In this document: piece after piece, positions 25,776 through 34,453 of the stretch
Numbering within the stretch: position 1 is the first letter of the stretch
Layout of the letters: every line of letters begins with the position of its first letter
Assembly (NCBI GenBank): GCA_023398955.1
Contig: JAEWRL010000110.1
Span: 1 to 64,000 of the forward strand
Direction: 5' to 3'
DNA from: Pseudomonadota bacterium
Lineage (GTDB): Bacteria > Myxococcota_A > Polyangia > Polyangiales > Polyangiaceae
DNA length: 64,000 bases
Translations under genes and position numbers: made by a program
The notes under the pieces: generated by a model
Told to the model about the DNA's origin: nothing
Seen by the model: the letters and a program-made list of their open reading frames with translations, nothing else
The model's database searches: none

Positions 25776-27203
25776 ATGGCCCACCAGCAACAGAGATACC
25801 GAGTCATCGAGAAGATCGCATCCGGGGGGATGGCGGAGGTATTCCGGGCGGAGAGTGCTGGTCTCGAGGGATTCAAGAAGACTGTCGCGATCAAGCGAGT
25901 CCTTCCGCACCTTTCCGAGAAGAAGCAGTTCATCGGGATGTTCCTGGATGAAGCACGGGTCAGCGCACACCTGTCGCACTCGAACTGCGTGCAAGTATTC
26001 GATATTGGCGTAGGCGATAACACATACTTCATTGTTATGGAGTATGTTGATGGCGCCGACCTCAAGGCAGTCATCGAGCGACATAGGAGGTTCGGCCAGC
26101 CCATTCCCGCCGAACTGGCCACACTAATTAGTGTGCGAATCTGTGAAGGGCTTTCCTATGCGCATGAGCTCCGTGACGGACAGGGGAGACCACTACACAT
26201 CGTCCACCGCGACATGTCGCCTCCCAATGTACTCATCACACGTCATGGGGAGGTCAAAATTGTCGACTTTGGACTCGCAAAAGCGAACAGCCAGCTAGAG
26301 CATAGCGAGCCTGGAATCATCAAAGGGAAGTTCGGCTATTTGTCGCCGGAAGCAGCGAAGGGGCTCCCGATCGATCATCGCACCGATGTCTTCGCCGTGG
26401 GCATCATCCTCTGGGAGATGCTGGCCGGAAAGCGTCTCTTCATGGGAGATACCGACCTAGCGACAGTGCGACAGGTCCAGGCTGCCGTCATTCCACCGCT
26501 GCATCAGTTCAATCCAAGCGTTACCCCGGATCTCGAGCAGATCTTGGCGAAGGCACTGGCAGCAGATCCTGATGCTCGCTACCAGACCGCACGCGACTTT
26601 GGCCGTGACCTCAATGCGCTCTTGTTTCAGTCTTCGCGCCCGGTCTCGTCCTTCGATATTGCCGACTTAGTAAGTCCAGTACGAGAGGAGCGCGAAGCAA
26701 GTCATCGCGCCAAGACATCGAACCGGCATTCCCTCATCGGGTCGCTCATCGACGAAGCTCTGTTCGAGTTCACCTCGCTCGACTCCGATAGCGACGCCTC
26801 CTCCCAGAAGGGCAGCGCCCCACTGAACCTGAGCACATTCGAAGATGCTCAGGATTGGGGTGTCGATCTGGGGGGCGTGCACCTGTCGGGGAACCAGCAG
26901 GAGGCGCCACGGGACGCCCGTCTGGAGCTGGGCAACCTGGCTGCGCTAGAGGACGACGGCCCGGCAGCGACACGCAAGGCACGGCAGGCAAGCACGTCGC
27001 TCGGATACGATGCAGCTGCCGTCGCGCAGCGCATCGATTCCGAACGGCCCGGCGCGGCGCCGCCTCACGAAGCCCCAACGCCACAAGCAGGCCACGTCGA
27101 GACGGCTGCCCCTGGCGCGAGCCAGAAGCTCCTCATATCACTGATCGCACTAGTACTACTGCTTGCGGGAACCCTCGTCCTACTGCTTACGCTCGGGCGC
27201 TGA
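25776..27203 (+). CDS. Ser/Thr protein kinase, membrane-anchored (Hanks type)
   Basis: 475 aa. The kinase domain covers about residues 8-275: Gly loop IASGGMAEVFRA, Lys in VAIKRVLPHL, catalytic loop HRDMSPPN, DFGLAKA, and APE-like SPEAAKG. An Asp/Ser/Ala-rich linker of about 170 residues follows. A C-terminal transmembrane helix (LLISLIALVLLLAGTLVLLL) ends within three residues of the terminus, so there is no extracellular sensor and it is tail-anchored. The start follows AAAGAG. No phosphatase is adjacent. Confidence 0.9.
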   Translation: MAHQQQRYRVIEKIASGGMAEVFRAESAGLEGFKKTVAIKRVLPHLSEKKQFIGMFLDEARVSAHLSHSNCVQVFDIGVGDNTYFIVMEYVDGADLKAVIERHRRFGQPIPAELATLISVRICEGLSYAHELRDGQGRPLHIVHRDMSPPNVLITRHGEVKIVDFGLAKANSQLEHSEPGIIKGKFGYLSPEAAKGLPIDHRTDVFAVGIILWEMLAGKRLFMGDTDLATVRQVQAAVIPPLHQFNPSVTPDLEQILAKALAADPDARYQTARDFGRDLNALLFQSSRPVSSFDIADLVSPVREEREASHRAKTSNRHSLIGSLIDEALFEFTSLDSDSDASSQKGSAPLNLSTFEDAQDWGVDLGGVHLSGNQQEAPRDARLELGNLAALEDDGPAATRKARQASTSLGYDAAAVAQRIDSERPGAAPPHEAPTPQAGHVETAAPGASQKLLISLIALVLLLAGTLVLLLTLGR

Positions 27204-27346
27204 CGCCGCACGTACTTGCCCCAGCTCGAGAGTGCGCACCAACCTCGAGGCATTCACCGGACCGTCAGCAGCCCAAGACGCGGGCAGACACGTTCAGAGA
27301 GACCCGGTGACCCTAGATTGGCGCCGGGGCTGCGCCGCGCGAATGC

Positions 27347-28090
27347 TCATGTGCCTTCCGCCGCGCCATCCACGGGGCCTCGGACGCTCGAAGGCGCGCT
27401 GTCATCTGCTCCTTCAGAGTGCTCCTGTGTGTCAGCCACCGACTCCGACCCCGCCGATCCTCCGGCGGCCGCACCCTCGTCGGTCTTGCGGGCAACCGAG
27501 CGCGCCTTCTCCTGCGCAATGCGTTGCATGACCAGAGGCTTCGGCGCGAGGATCATTGCCATCGTGCGTCCCTCCATGGTGGGGCGCTGCTCCACGTTGG
27601 CGAGATCCTCCAGCTGGGAAACGACATAGTCGTGCTGCATCTGGGCCCTCTCGGGGTGGGTGATTTCGCGGCCCCGAAAACGGCAGGTCACCTTTACCTT
27701 GTTCCCCGATTCGATGAAGCGGCGTGCAGCGCGAACCTTCACGTTCAGGTCGTGGTCATCCGTCTTGGGTCGGAGCTTGACCTCCTTCACCTCAACCACC
27801 GTCTGCTTCTTCTTGGCCTCGCTCTGCTTCTTCTTCTCCTCGTACTTGAACTTGCCAAAGTCGAGGATCTTGCACACCGGTGGACTCGCCTTCGGGTTCA
27901 CCTCCACGAGATCGAGACCAAGCCCCAGCGCGCGACTCAGTGCCTGCTCCGTAGGTATCACACCAAGGTTCGATCCATCCTCCGCGACGACGCGCACTTC
28001 GGGCACGCGAATGCGGCGGTTAACCCTGATCTGAGGGCCGCGAGGTTCACTCCGACGAAAACGTCGACCCATTGCCATAGATTCGTCCAA
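27347..28090 (-). CDS. infC: Translation initiation factor IF-3 with long C-terminal tail
   Basis: About 247 aa. IF-3 binds the 30S subunit and proofreads the start codon. The N-domain (IRVNRRIRVPEVRVVAEDG, LVEVNPKASPPVCKILDFGK), lysine-rich linker and C-domain (KVTCRFRGREITH, MILAPK) are complete by about residue 185. A further 60 or so residues, rich in Ala, Ser, Gly, Glu and Asp, extend the C-terminus. Myxococcus xanthus IF-3 (Dsg) has a comparable tail, known to matter for development. The start is ambiguous: TTG 28090 follows AAGGAGTAA, and ATG 28078 or 28072 are alternatives further from the ribosome site. Unusually, rpmI and rplT do not follow. Confidence 0.93.
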   Translation of the reverse strand: MDESMAMGRRFRRSEPRGPQIRVNRRIRVPEVRVVAEDGSNLGVIPTEQALSRALGLGLDLVEVNPKASPPVCKILDFGKFKYEEKKKQSEAKKKQTVVEVKEVKLRPKTDDHDLNVKVRAARRFIESGNKVKVTCRFRGREITHPERAQMQHDYVVSQLEDLANVEQRPTMEGRTMAMILAPKPLVMQRIAQEKARSVARKTDEGAAAGGSAGSESVADTQEHSEGADDSAPSSVRGPVDGAAEGT

Positions 28091-28414
28091 TTACTCCTTG
28101 CTAAGGGTACCAAACCGGTACCCGGAAGGCAGCCTGGCCACGAGTGGCTCGGCCGCCCAAACCCAAAGCGCTACCGCCGTTCCCAAGCGGGCAACTCCAG
28201 CGGCTCATTCGAACAAGAGCCATCACCGGAACACCCCCGCCGGCTCCGTGGGGTGCACGATGATCCCCACCCCGCGCGAAATGGCGCTGCCTCGTGGGCT
28301 CCGCCACCCCTCCCTCTCCACGAGCCAGTCCCTCCCAAGTCCAGCGGCTCGCGCGGCCCCGCGCCCACGCACGCCTCATCAAGACGCCATGGGGGTTGGT
28401 CTTTCGGAGCCTGA

Positions 28415-28444
28415 GCGCCCTCGACGCGCGAACGCGGAGGGCGC
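28415..28444 (-). terminator. Hairpin just 3' of tRNA-Val
   Basis: A perfect 8-bp stem GCGCCCTC/GAGGGCGC (28415-28422 with 28437-28444) with a CG-rich loop starts 2 bases past the tRNA 3' end. There is no T-run, so it may be a processing or weak termination signal. Confidence 0.35.
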
Positions 28445-28446
28445 AG

Positions 28447-28518
<72 letters not shown>

Positions 28519-28863
28519 GGAAAACGGTTTTGCCAACTCGGTGCCTGAACTGATGCACTTCGAAACGCAGTGGCCTGGATTACATGTCGCTCGTCGCTCT
28601 GTCAAGCAGAGTTACACTTATCGCAACATACGGGCCCAAGAACCGAGTCAACCACGCTGAGTGGACTTCCAGCATGGGGCGCCTCGTGAATCCAATCCCC
28701 GGCGACGAAGGCTACGGCCAGCCGCCTGATGATGGTGGACCCCCGCAACCAGGCTCCGCTTGCACGAGGCCGAGAAAACCGGTATAGGCCGCCCTCCCCA
28801 CGTCTGTATGTGGGCGAGAGGGAAGCCGAGGCGAAAGCCCCACAGCGTATCGCGGAGAGCACC
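28519..28863. other. Intergenic region before yajC-secDF
   Basis: About 345 bases between the minus-strand tRNA-Val and the plus-strand yajC operon. It should contain both promoters, but no clear boxes are seen. The minus-strand open frame here is Arg/Ser-rich and not convincing. Confidence 0.45.
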
Positions 28864-29283
28864 TTGAGTTTGTCAGCCGTCGCATATCAAGAGGTCCCAC
28901 CCGCACCGGGCCGACCAGAGGGCCCACCCGGTGCACAAACACAGGCGACGGAGCAGGCGACGCCTTCCCCGGGCGACGGTGCGCCACCTGCCCCCGGAGG
29001 AGGTTCGCTGGGTCTGCTCTTCCCCTTGTTGATCTTCGTTCCATTGATTCTTTTGATGCTCTGGTCTGGCAAGTCACAGCAGAAAAAGCAGCAGAAGGTC
29101 CTGGCCGAGCTCAAGAAGGGTGACCGAGTGCTGCTGCAAAGCGGCATCGCCGGCAAGCTCATCGAGATGGGCGATCGCTTTGCGAAGATCGAAATTGCGC
29201 CAAACGCCCGGATAGAGGTGCTTAAGAGCGGCATCCTCGGCAAAGACAGCGCTGATACGCAGGCTACGGCGGAAAAGAAATAG
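28864..29283 (+). CDS. yajC: Sec translocon accessory protein YajC
   Basis: 139 aa inner-membrane partner of SecDF. One transmembrane helix (LLFPLLIFVPLILLMLW) is followed by the YajC signature (SQQKKQQKVLAELKKGDRVLLQSGIAGKL is its conserved core, split here across residues about 72-100). The first 45 residues are a Pro/Gly/Gln-rich extension not found in the roughly 110-aa E. coli protein. The start is taken as TTG 28864, six bases after GGAG. The frame is open upstream to 28729. It heads yajC-secD-secF, the standard order, with 28 bases to secD. Confidence 0.88.
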   Translation: MSLSAVAYQEVPPAPGRPEGPPGAQTQATEQATPSPGDGAPPAPGGGSLGLLFPLLIFVPLILLMLWSGKSQQKKQQKVLAELKKGDRVLLQSGIAGKLIEMGDRFAKIEIAPNARIEVLKSGILGKDSADTQATAEKK

Positions 29284-29311
29284 CAGCAGTCCGAGCAAGG
29301 CAAGAAGTCCC

Positions 29312-31426
29312 GTGACGAACACTATCCTCACCTATACATTTGCCGGGCTGTTCGCCATTATGGCCATTTGGGGCTACGCGGCGCGGCAACGCCGTGCCGC
29401 AATGTGGTTTGGCGCGCTTGGCGCCGCTGGTGCAGCGGCGGGGGCGTTTTCGGACGCCTTCTGGGTCGTCGTCGGTTTCGGCGCGATAGCGTTGTGGGGC
29501 TTCATCATGGGCCTTCGCGCGATCGACATTGGCTGGCGCGCACGCGCGGGCCTCGTGCTCGGCGTGGTTGGGATCGCCTTCATGGCGCTCTGGCCCTCCA
29601 TGGACGCGATGAGCAACGGGCTCATCCCGTGTCCGGAATGGGTCGAGCAGCGTGTCCCTGCGCGATTGGTCGCGGGCCTGGATCTGAGGGGTGGCCTACG
29701 CCTCGTCTACAGCGTTGACGTCGACGAGGCAATCCGTGACAAACGGGACCGCTATTACGAGGACATGCGCTCCGAGCTGGCGCGCATCTACGGGCTCCAC
29801 GACGACGACGAGCGTCCCACTGAGGAGACGATCGAGAAGCTGCGCAGCATCGCGGTAGTAGAAGCACCCCGCGACGACGTGGAGGTGCTGCGTGTCACCG
29901 TGCAGCCAGGACACGATCCGTCGAAGCTGGACGCCCGTTTTCTCAGTCGCTTCGCGGGCGAGCTGGGGTACTCGCGAAGCGAGGATCAGCGGACCTTCGA
30001 GTTCCGTATGCGCGACTCCGTGGAGAGCGCAATCCGGGAACGCGCCGTGGGACAAGCCCGTGAGATCGTCCTGCGCCGCGTCGACGAGCTTGGCCTGAAG
30101 GAAGCAGCGGTCTCCACGCGCGACGAAGACATCATCGTGGAGGTCCCTGGGGAGAACGAAGAGAGCTTCGACACAATCCGGGACATCATCAGTCAGACGG
30201 CTCGTCTCGAGTTCAAGCTTCTGGACGACAGGACCGACTTCTTCAAGCCCCTCGCCGAGAAGGTCATGGCGGGTGATGCCGCAGGACTGCCCTCCGGAAT
30301 CGAGTTTCCGCAAGAGAACGTGCCCCTCGGCCTCGATGAGGATGGGGATGTCCAAAGCCAGCTGAACTATTACGCATATCTTCCGAAAGAGCCGACGGAA
30401 ACCATCCAGGAGACTCTAGAACGACTGAAAGCGTGGAGCGAAACGCTGGAGCTGCCGCCGGACCGCGAGCTCGGGTTCTCGCTCGTTCGTGAGCGCGACC
30501 CGGACACGCTCCAGGAGTCGGAAGCGGGATGGCGAACCTTTTTCCTCAAGAGCCGCGCGGAAGTCACAGGCGACATGATTCGAGACGCCGTGGCTACACC
30601 CGACCAAGACCAGGGTTCCATGGGCGGGTGGCATGTCGCCCTGGCGTTCACGGACCAGGGCGGCAGCATTTTCGGCAGGATCACTAGCGACAACGTGAAG
30701 CGCCGGTTCGCAATCATCCTCGATGAGCGAGTCGAGAGCGCTCCCGTCATTCAGACGGCGATCCTCGGAGGTCACGCCAGCATCACGATGGGATCGGGTG
30801 ATCCTCAGGTGCAGCTGGAAGACTCCAGGAAGCTCGAACTCGTGCTCCGCTCGGGGGCGCTCCCAGCGCCGATCTCGCCCACCAACGAGCAGCGGATTGG
30901 CCCATCTCTCGGTCGCGACACGATACGTCTCGGCGTCGAGGGCGCCCTGGGTGGCGGGCTCATCGTGCTGCTGTTCATGCTCCTCTATTACCGGCGGGCC
31001 GGCATTATCGCTAACATCGCCGTGAGCCTGAACCTCTTTCTCCAGCTGGCAGTTCTCGCCTCTTTTGGGGCCTCGATGACTCTGCCTGGCATCTTCGGTC
31101 TCGCCCTGACGATCGGGATGAGCGTCGATGCCAACGTCCTCATCAACGAGCGTATCCGAGAGGAGCTACGGGGAGGCAAGACCCCCCGGGCGGCGGTCGA
31201 GCTCGGGTTCAATCGAGCATTGAGCGCCATCATCGATGGTCAGCTCACGACCCTGATCTCGGCCATCATCCTGGCGCAGTACGGCGTCGGGCCGATCAAG
31301 GGCTTCGCTGTGACCCTGATGGTGGGCGTGGTCTGCAATGTATTCACCGGTGTCGTGGTCTCGCGCGTGCTGTTCGACCTTTGGGTTCGAGGAGCCGGCA
31401 AGCAGGTCAAATTCAAGTTGGGTTGA
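29312..31426 (+). CDS. secD: Protein translocase subunit SecD
   Basis: 704 aa with a GTG start. SecD uses the proton gradient to pull exported proteins out of SecYEG. There are hydrophobic segments in the first 105 residues, where E. coli SecD has one helix. Then come the DLRGG motif (GLDLRGGLRLVYSVD), a large periplasmic domain, and five C-terminal helices with the conserved GIFGLALTIGMSVDANVLINERIREE near residues 590-615 (quoted in parts: LTIGMSVDANVLI, NERIREEL). The extra N-terminal helices are slightly unusual. secF begins 3 bases after the stop. Confidence 0.93.
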   Translation: MTNTILTYTFAGLFAIMAIWGYAARQRRAAMWFGALGAAGAAAGAFSDAFWVVVGFGAIALWGFIMGLRAIDIGWRARAGLVLGVVGIAFMALWPSMDAMSNGLIPCPEWVEQRVPARLVAGLDLRGGLRLVYSVDVDEAIRDKRDRYYEDMRSELARIYGLHDDDERPTEETIEKLRSIAVVEAPRDDVEVLRVTVQPGHDPSKLDARFLSRFAGELGYSRSEDQRTFEFRMRDSVESAIRERAVGQAREIVLRRVDELGLKEAAVSTRDEDIIVEVPGENEESFDTIRDIISQTARLEFKLLDDRTDFFKPLAEKVMAGDAAGLPSGIEFPQENVPLGLDEDGDVQSQLNYYAYLPKEPTETIQETLERLKAWSETLELPPDRELGFSLVRERDPDTLQESEAGWRTFFLKSRAEVTGDMIRDAVATPDQDQGSMGGWHVALAFTDQGGSIFGRITSDNVKRRFAIILDERVESAPVIQTAILGGHASITMGSGDPQVQLEDSRKLELVLRSGALPAPISPTNEQRIGPSLGRDTIRLGVEGALGGGLIVLLFMLLYYRRAGIIANIAVSLNLFLQLAVLASFGASMTLPGIFGLALTIGMSVDANVLINERIREELRGGKTPRAAVELGFNRALSAIIDGQLTTLISAIILAQYGVGPIKGFAVTLMVGVVCNVFTGVVVSRVLFDLWVRGAGKQVKFKLG

Positions 31427-31429
31427 GCG

Positions 31430-32671
31430 ATGCAACTGTTCCAGTTCGGGAAAACCTTCGACTTCATGGGCCAAAGCCGGCTCTTCGGCTTCGTTAGCCT
31501 CTTCATGGTAGTCGGCTCCCTCGTCTCGCTCGTGGTTCCAGGACCCCTGATGGGTACCGACTTCCAGGGTGGCACTGAGCTCGAGGTCGCCTTCCAGAAG
31601 CCCGTTACCGCAGGTCAGATACGGGACGCGACCTCGAAGGCGGGCTTCGTGGCTCCGATGGCCGTCAAGGTCGACGATCCCGAGAACCCGTACCGGTTCT
31701 TGATCCGCGTGCAGGACGTCTCCACGATCACCGAAGCCAAGCAGGGCGACCTCCAGCGCGCCCTCTGCTACGGCGAGAACCTCCCCGCTTCTGAGTGCCC
31801 AGCGGAACGCCAGGCGACCGAAGTGAAATTCAGCCCGGGCGGTGACAAGATCACGGTGCGTTTTCCCGCAGAACCCGACTTGGACTGGGTCCGAGAGCGA
31901 GCGTCGAGCGTGAGCGGGATTGCGCTCCGTGAAGGTTCAAATAACCCTTTCGTCCAGAACGCCCGAGCACACAGGGTGGAGATCCAGCTGAAGAGCAAAG
32001 GCGACCAGCTTCTCGATGCTTTGAGTGCAGCTCTCCCCACAGGCGCCGTACCTGAACGGGCGCTCCGAGCCGAATGGATTGGACCGAAAGCCGGCGCTCA
32101 GCTGCGAGACGCTGCCATCAAGAGCATCCTCATCTCGCTCGTCTTCATCATGGCCTACGTCGCCGTGCGCTTCGATCTGCGCTTCGCTCCTGGAGGCGTT
32201 ATCGCTCTGGCGCACGACGCAATCGTCACGATGGGTGTCCTCGTGCTGCTCCAGGTCATGACCGGCCAGCACGAGTTCAGCTTGAGTACCGTCGCCGCCC
32301 TGCTCACGATCGTCGGCTATTCCGTCAATGACACTGTCGTCGTCTACGACCGGGTTCGGGAGAACTTTGGCAAGCTGAGGGGCTCTACGTTCATCCACAT
32401 CATCAACGTGAGCCTTTCGGAGATGCTGAGCCGAACACTGCTCACCAGCGCCACGACGATCTTCAGCTTGCTCGCATTCTTCGTATGGGGCACGGGGGCC
32501 ATCGAGGAGTTTGCGCTGACTCTGGTGATCGGATTGCTGCTCGGAACCTACTCGTCGATCTACATTGCGCTGCCCGTCACTGAATGGCTCGACCGCAAGT
32601 TCTTCGCCAAGGTGGCGGCGAAGCAGAAGCGGCGCCCACACAGTGCGAAGAAGGCAGAAGCCGCAATCTGA
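31430..32671 (+). CDS. secF: Protein translocase subunit SecF
   Basis: 413 aa, six-helix partner of SecD. The signature GTDFQGGTELEVAF is near residues 42-55 and SVNDTVVVYDRVREN near 299-313. It is longer than E. coli SecF (323 aa) because of a periplasmic insertion between helix 1 and helix 2 (about residues 75-215), as in other deltaproteobacteria. It sits 3 bases after secD, so the two are translated together. Confidence 0.93.
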   Translation: MQLFQFGKTFDFMGQSRLFGFVSLFMVVGSLVSLVVPGPLMGTDFQGGTELEVAFQKPVTAGQIRDATSKAGFVAPMAVKVDDPENPYRFLIRVQDVSTITEAKQGDLQRALCYGENLPASECPAERQATEVKFSPGGDKITVRFPAEPDLDWVRERASSVSGIALREGSNNPFVQNARAHRVEIQLKSKGDQLLDALSAALPTGAVPERALRAEWIGPKAGAQLRDAAIKSILISLVFIMAYVAVRFDLRFAPGGVIALAHDAIVTMGVLVLLQVMTGQHEFSLSTVAALLTIVGYSVNDTVVVYDRVRENFGKLRGSTFIHIINVSLSEMLSRTLLTSATTIFSLLAFFVWGTGAIEEFALTLVIGLLLGTYSSIYIALPVTEWLDRKFFAKVAAKQKRRPHSAKKAEAAI

Positions 32672-32782
32672 TTGCACTGACTCGCCAGCACAGGGTGCCG
32701 TTCCTCGCGATGGGCGGCGTCATCACCGCGCGCGCCTTGCTGTGCACCGCCGCGCCGCAGCAGCTTGTTGCGGCTGCGGACG

Positions 32783-33286
32783 CTACAACAAGGCCCGTAT
32801 TGGTGCCTCGAGCTCCTCCGGCTTGGTGCGGGGAGCGAAACGCGCCACGACATGCCCTCCGCGGTCGACCAGGAACTTCGTGAAGTTCCACTTGATGGCT
32901 TCGGTGCCAAGAATGCCAGGCGCGTGCGTCTTCAAGTACCGATACAGGGGGTGCGCATCAGCGCCGTTGACATCGATCTTCGCGAACAGCGGAAAGGTGA
33001 CCTGGTGGCGAGTACCGCAAAAGGCTCGTATCTCGGCAGCATCTCCCGGCTCTTGCGCTCCAAACTGATTGCACGGGAACCCCAAGACGCTGAGCCCCTC
33101 GTCGTGAAGGTCCCGGTAGAGTTTCTCCAGTGCGTCATACTGCGGCGTGAACCCACACTGACTTGCCACATTGACAATCAGGAGCACCCTGCCTTCGAAA
33201 CCCCTGAGCGAGGTGACCTCGCCTTCCAGGGTCGTCACGGGGATGTCGTACAGGCTCGGACCGTTGCCGACGGCGGATTCAGCCAT
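32783..33286 (-). CDS. Glutathione peroxidase (thiol peroxidase, BtuE-like)
   Basis: 167 aa. The Cys-containing active site is NVASQCGFTPQY (Cys near residue 44). Gln and Trp of the tetrad lie in FPCNQFGAQEPG and WNFTKFLVDR. It reduces hydrogen or lipid peroxides in the cytoplasm. The second Cys in FPCNQ is typical of the thioredoxin-dependent group, so thioredoxin may be the real reductant. It is convergent with secF and stands alone. Confidence 0.9.
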   Translation of the reverse strand: MAESAVGNGPSLYDIPVTTLEGEVTSLRGFEGRVLLIVNVASQCGFTPQYDALEKLYRDLHDEGLSVLGFPCNQFGAQEPGDAAEIRAFCGTRHQVTFPLFAKIDVNGADAHPLYRYLKTHAPGILGTEAIKWNFTKFLVDRGGHVVARFAPRTKPEELEAPIRALL

Positions 33287-33567
33287 AGCTCATTACCTTG
33301 AGCGCATACCCGCTCGCCGCAACCGTGGGGACGGCCTTACCAGCGCCACGGCTGAAGCCCGAGCCTTTCGCCTACCACCCGCCCCCTCTTTCGATACGAG
33401 CTAGGCCGAATCGCCCCCACCAGACAACCACTCCGCGGTGACGACTGGCACGTCGCTGTTACTCCCTGGCTTCTGACGGGGCCCCCTGCGAGGCCCCATC
33501 GCGGCGAGCCCCGAGCGTCACTCGGCCGTCGGCGCTGGGCTTGGATCGGGGCCCCCCCAACCAACGC

Positions 33568-34269
33568 TCAATCGCGTGACATGAAGATGCGCAGCACGTA
33601 CCAGAGCATCAGTGCGATGGATGCGAAGAGCTGTAGCGCCGCGCCGACGTGTCGATCGGTCGGGTAATGGTGGAGTACATTGCTAGTGTCATAGAGGATG
33701 GCTGCACCAGCAAGACCCACCATCGCCACGCTGAAGAAGGTGCCGAGATTGAATCCAAAGAGGACACCGGCGACGATCAATGCGAGAGCGACGATGAAGC
33801 CCCACCGGAGGATGCCTCCAAGGAACGAGAAATCCTTACGAGTCTGAAAAGCCACCGCAGTCAGCCCTACGAACCCAATCAAGGTGACGACGGATGCGCT
33901 CTGGATGGCGCCCGGGGCAACGGTGTTCGCCATGACGAGCAGTGGGACGAAAATCAGCGCTTCCGCGACGACGAAGCCCGCCAAGGCGCCGTACTGGGCA
34001 ACGGGGGAGGTCGCTGAGTGTGCCGCATGCGTCGCCAGCCAGCTCACGACCATGAATCCGCCCAAGACGAGCAGCCAGCTCGTGCCCAGCATTGCCTGAG
34101 CGATCTGCGGGGCAAGACCCGTTTGAAACAGTGCTACCTCGATGAGCACGAACGCGACGATGGCGCCAAAAAGGTGCGCATACGTTCGCATGATGAACTT
34201 GGCGCGCTCGCTCACTGCCGCTTGAGCTGCGACGTGCCGGTAGCCTGCGTGTTGGTATCCCTCTGCCAT
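33568..34269 (-). CDS. Bax inhibitor-1/YccA family membrane protein
   Basis: 233 aa with about seven transmembrane helices and the family pattern near the C-terminus (ILYDTSNVLHHYPTDRHVGAALQLFASIALM), including the conserved Asp pair that senses pH/calcium in BsYetJ. In bacteria YccA interacts with the FtsH protease; other members are calcium leak channels. The start is fixed by GGAGAAGG just upstream of ATG 34269. Monocistronic. Confidence 0.88.
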   Translation of the reverse strand: MAEGYQHAGYRHVAAQAAVSERAKFIMRTYAHLFGAIVAFVLIEVALFQTGLAPQIAQAMLGTSWLLVLGGFMVVSWLATHAAHSATSPVAQYGALAGFVVAEALIFVPLLVMANTVAPGAIQSASVVTLIGFVGLTAVAFQTRKDFSFLGGILRWGFIVALALIVAGVLFGFNLGTFFSVAMVGLAGAAILYDTSNVLHHYPTDRHVGAALQLFASIALMLWYVLRIFMSRD

Positions 34270-34453
34270 GTGACCTTCTCCGGTATGAGTTTGGGCGGCC
34301 CGCACGCCCCGGCGCCCGCCTGGTGTCTCAGCCTAGCACGGCTCCTGGGCCCGAGCGGGTTGGGGTCGATTGTACCCGGCCTGAGCCAACGAAGGACTCA
34401 CAGATTGATCCTTCCTCGCGCCAACCACCAGCGCTTAGCTCCTATTCCATCCG

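Noticed and set aside
28602..28862. 86-residue minus-strand open frame before yajC
   Set aside because: No domain, poor start context, and it lies where the yajC promoter is expected.
33478..33497. GGGGCC/GGCCCC hairpin downstream of the YccA-like gene
   Set aside because: Only 6 bp, no T-run, and about 70 bases past the stop on the opposite strand; too weak to call a terminator.
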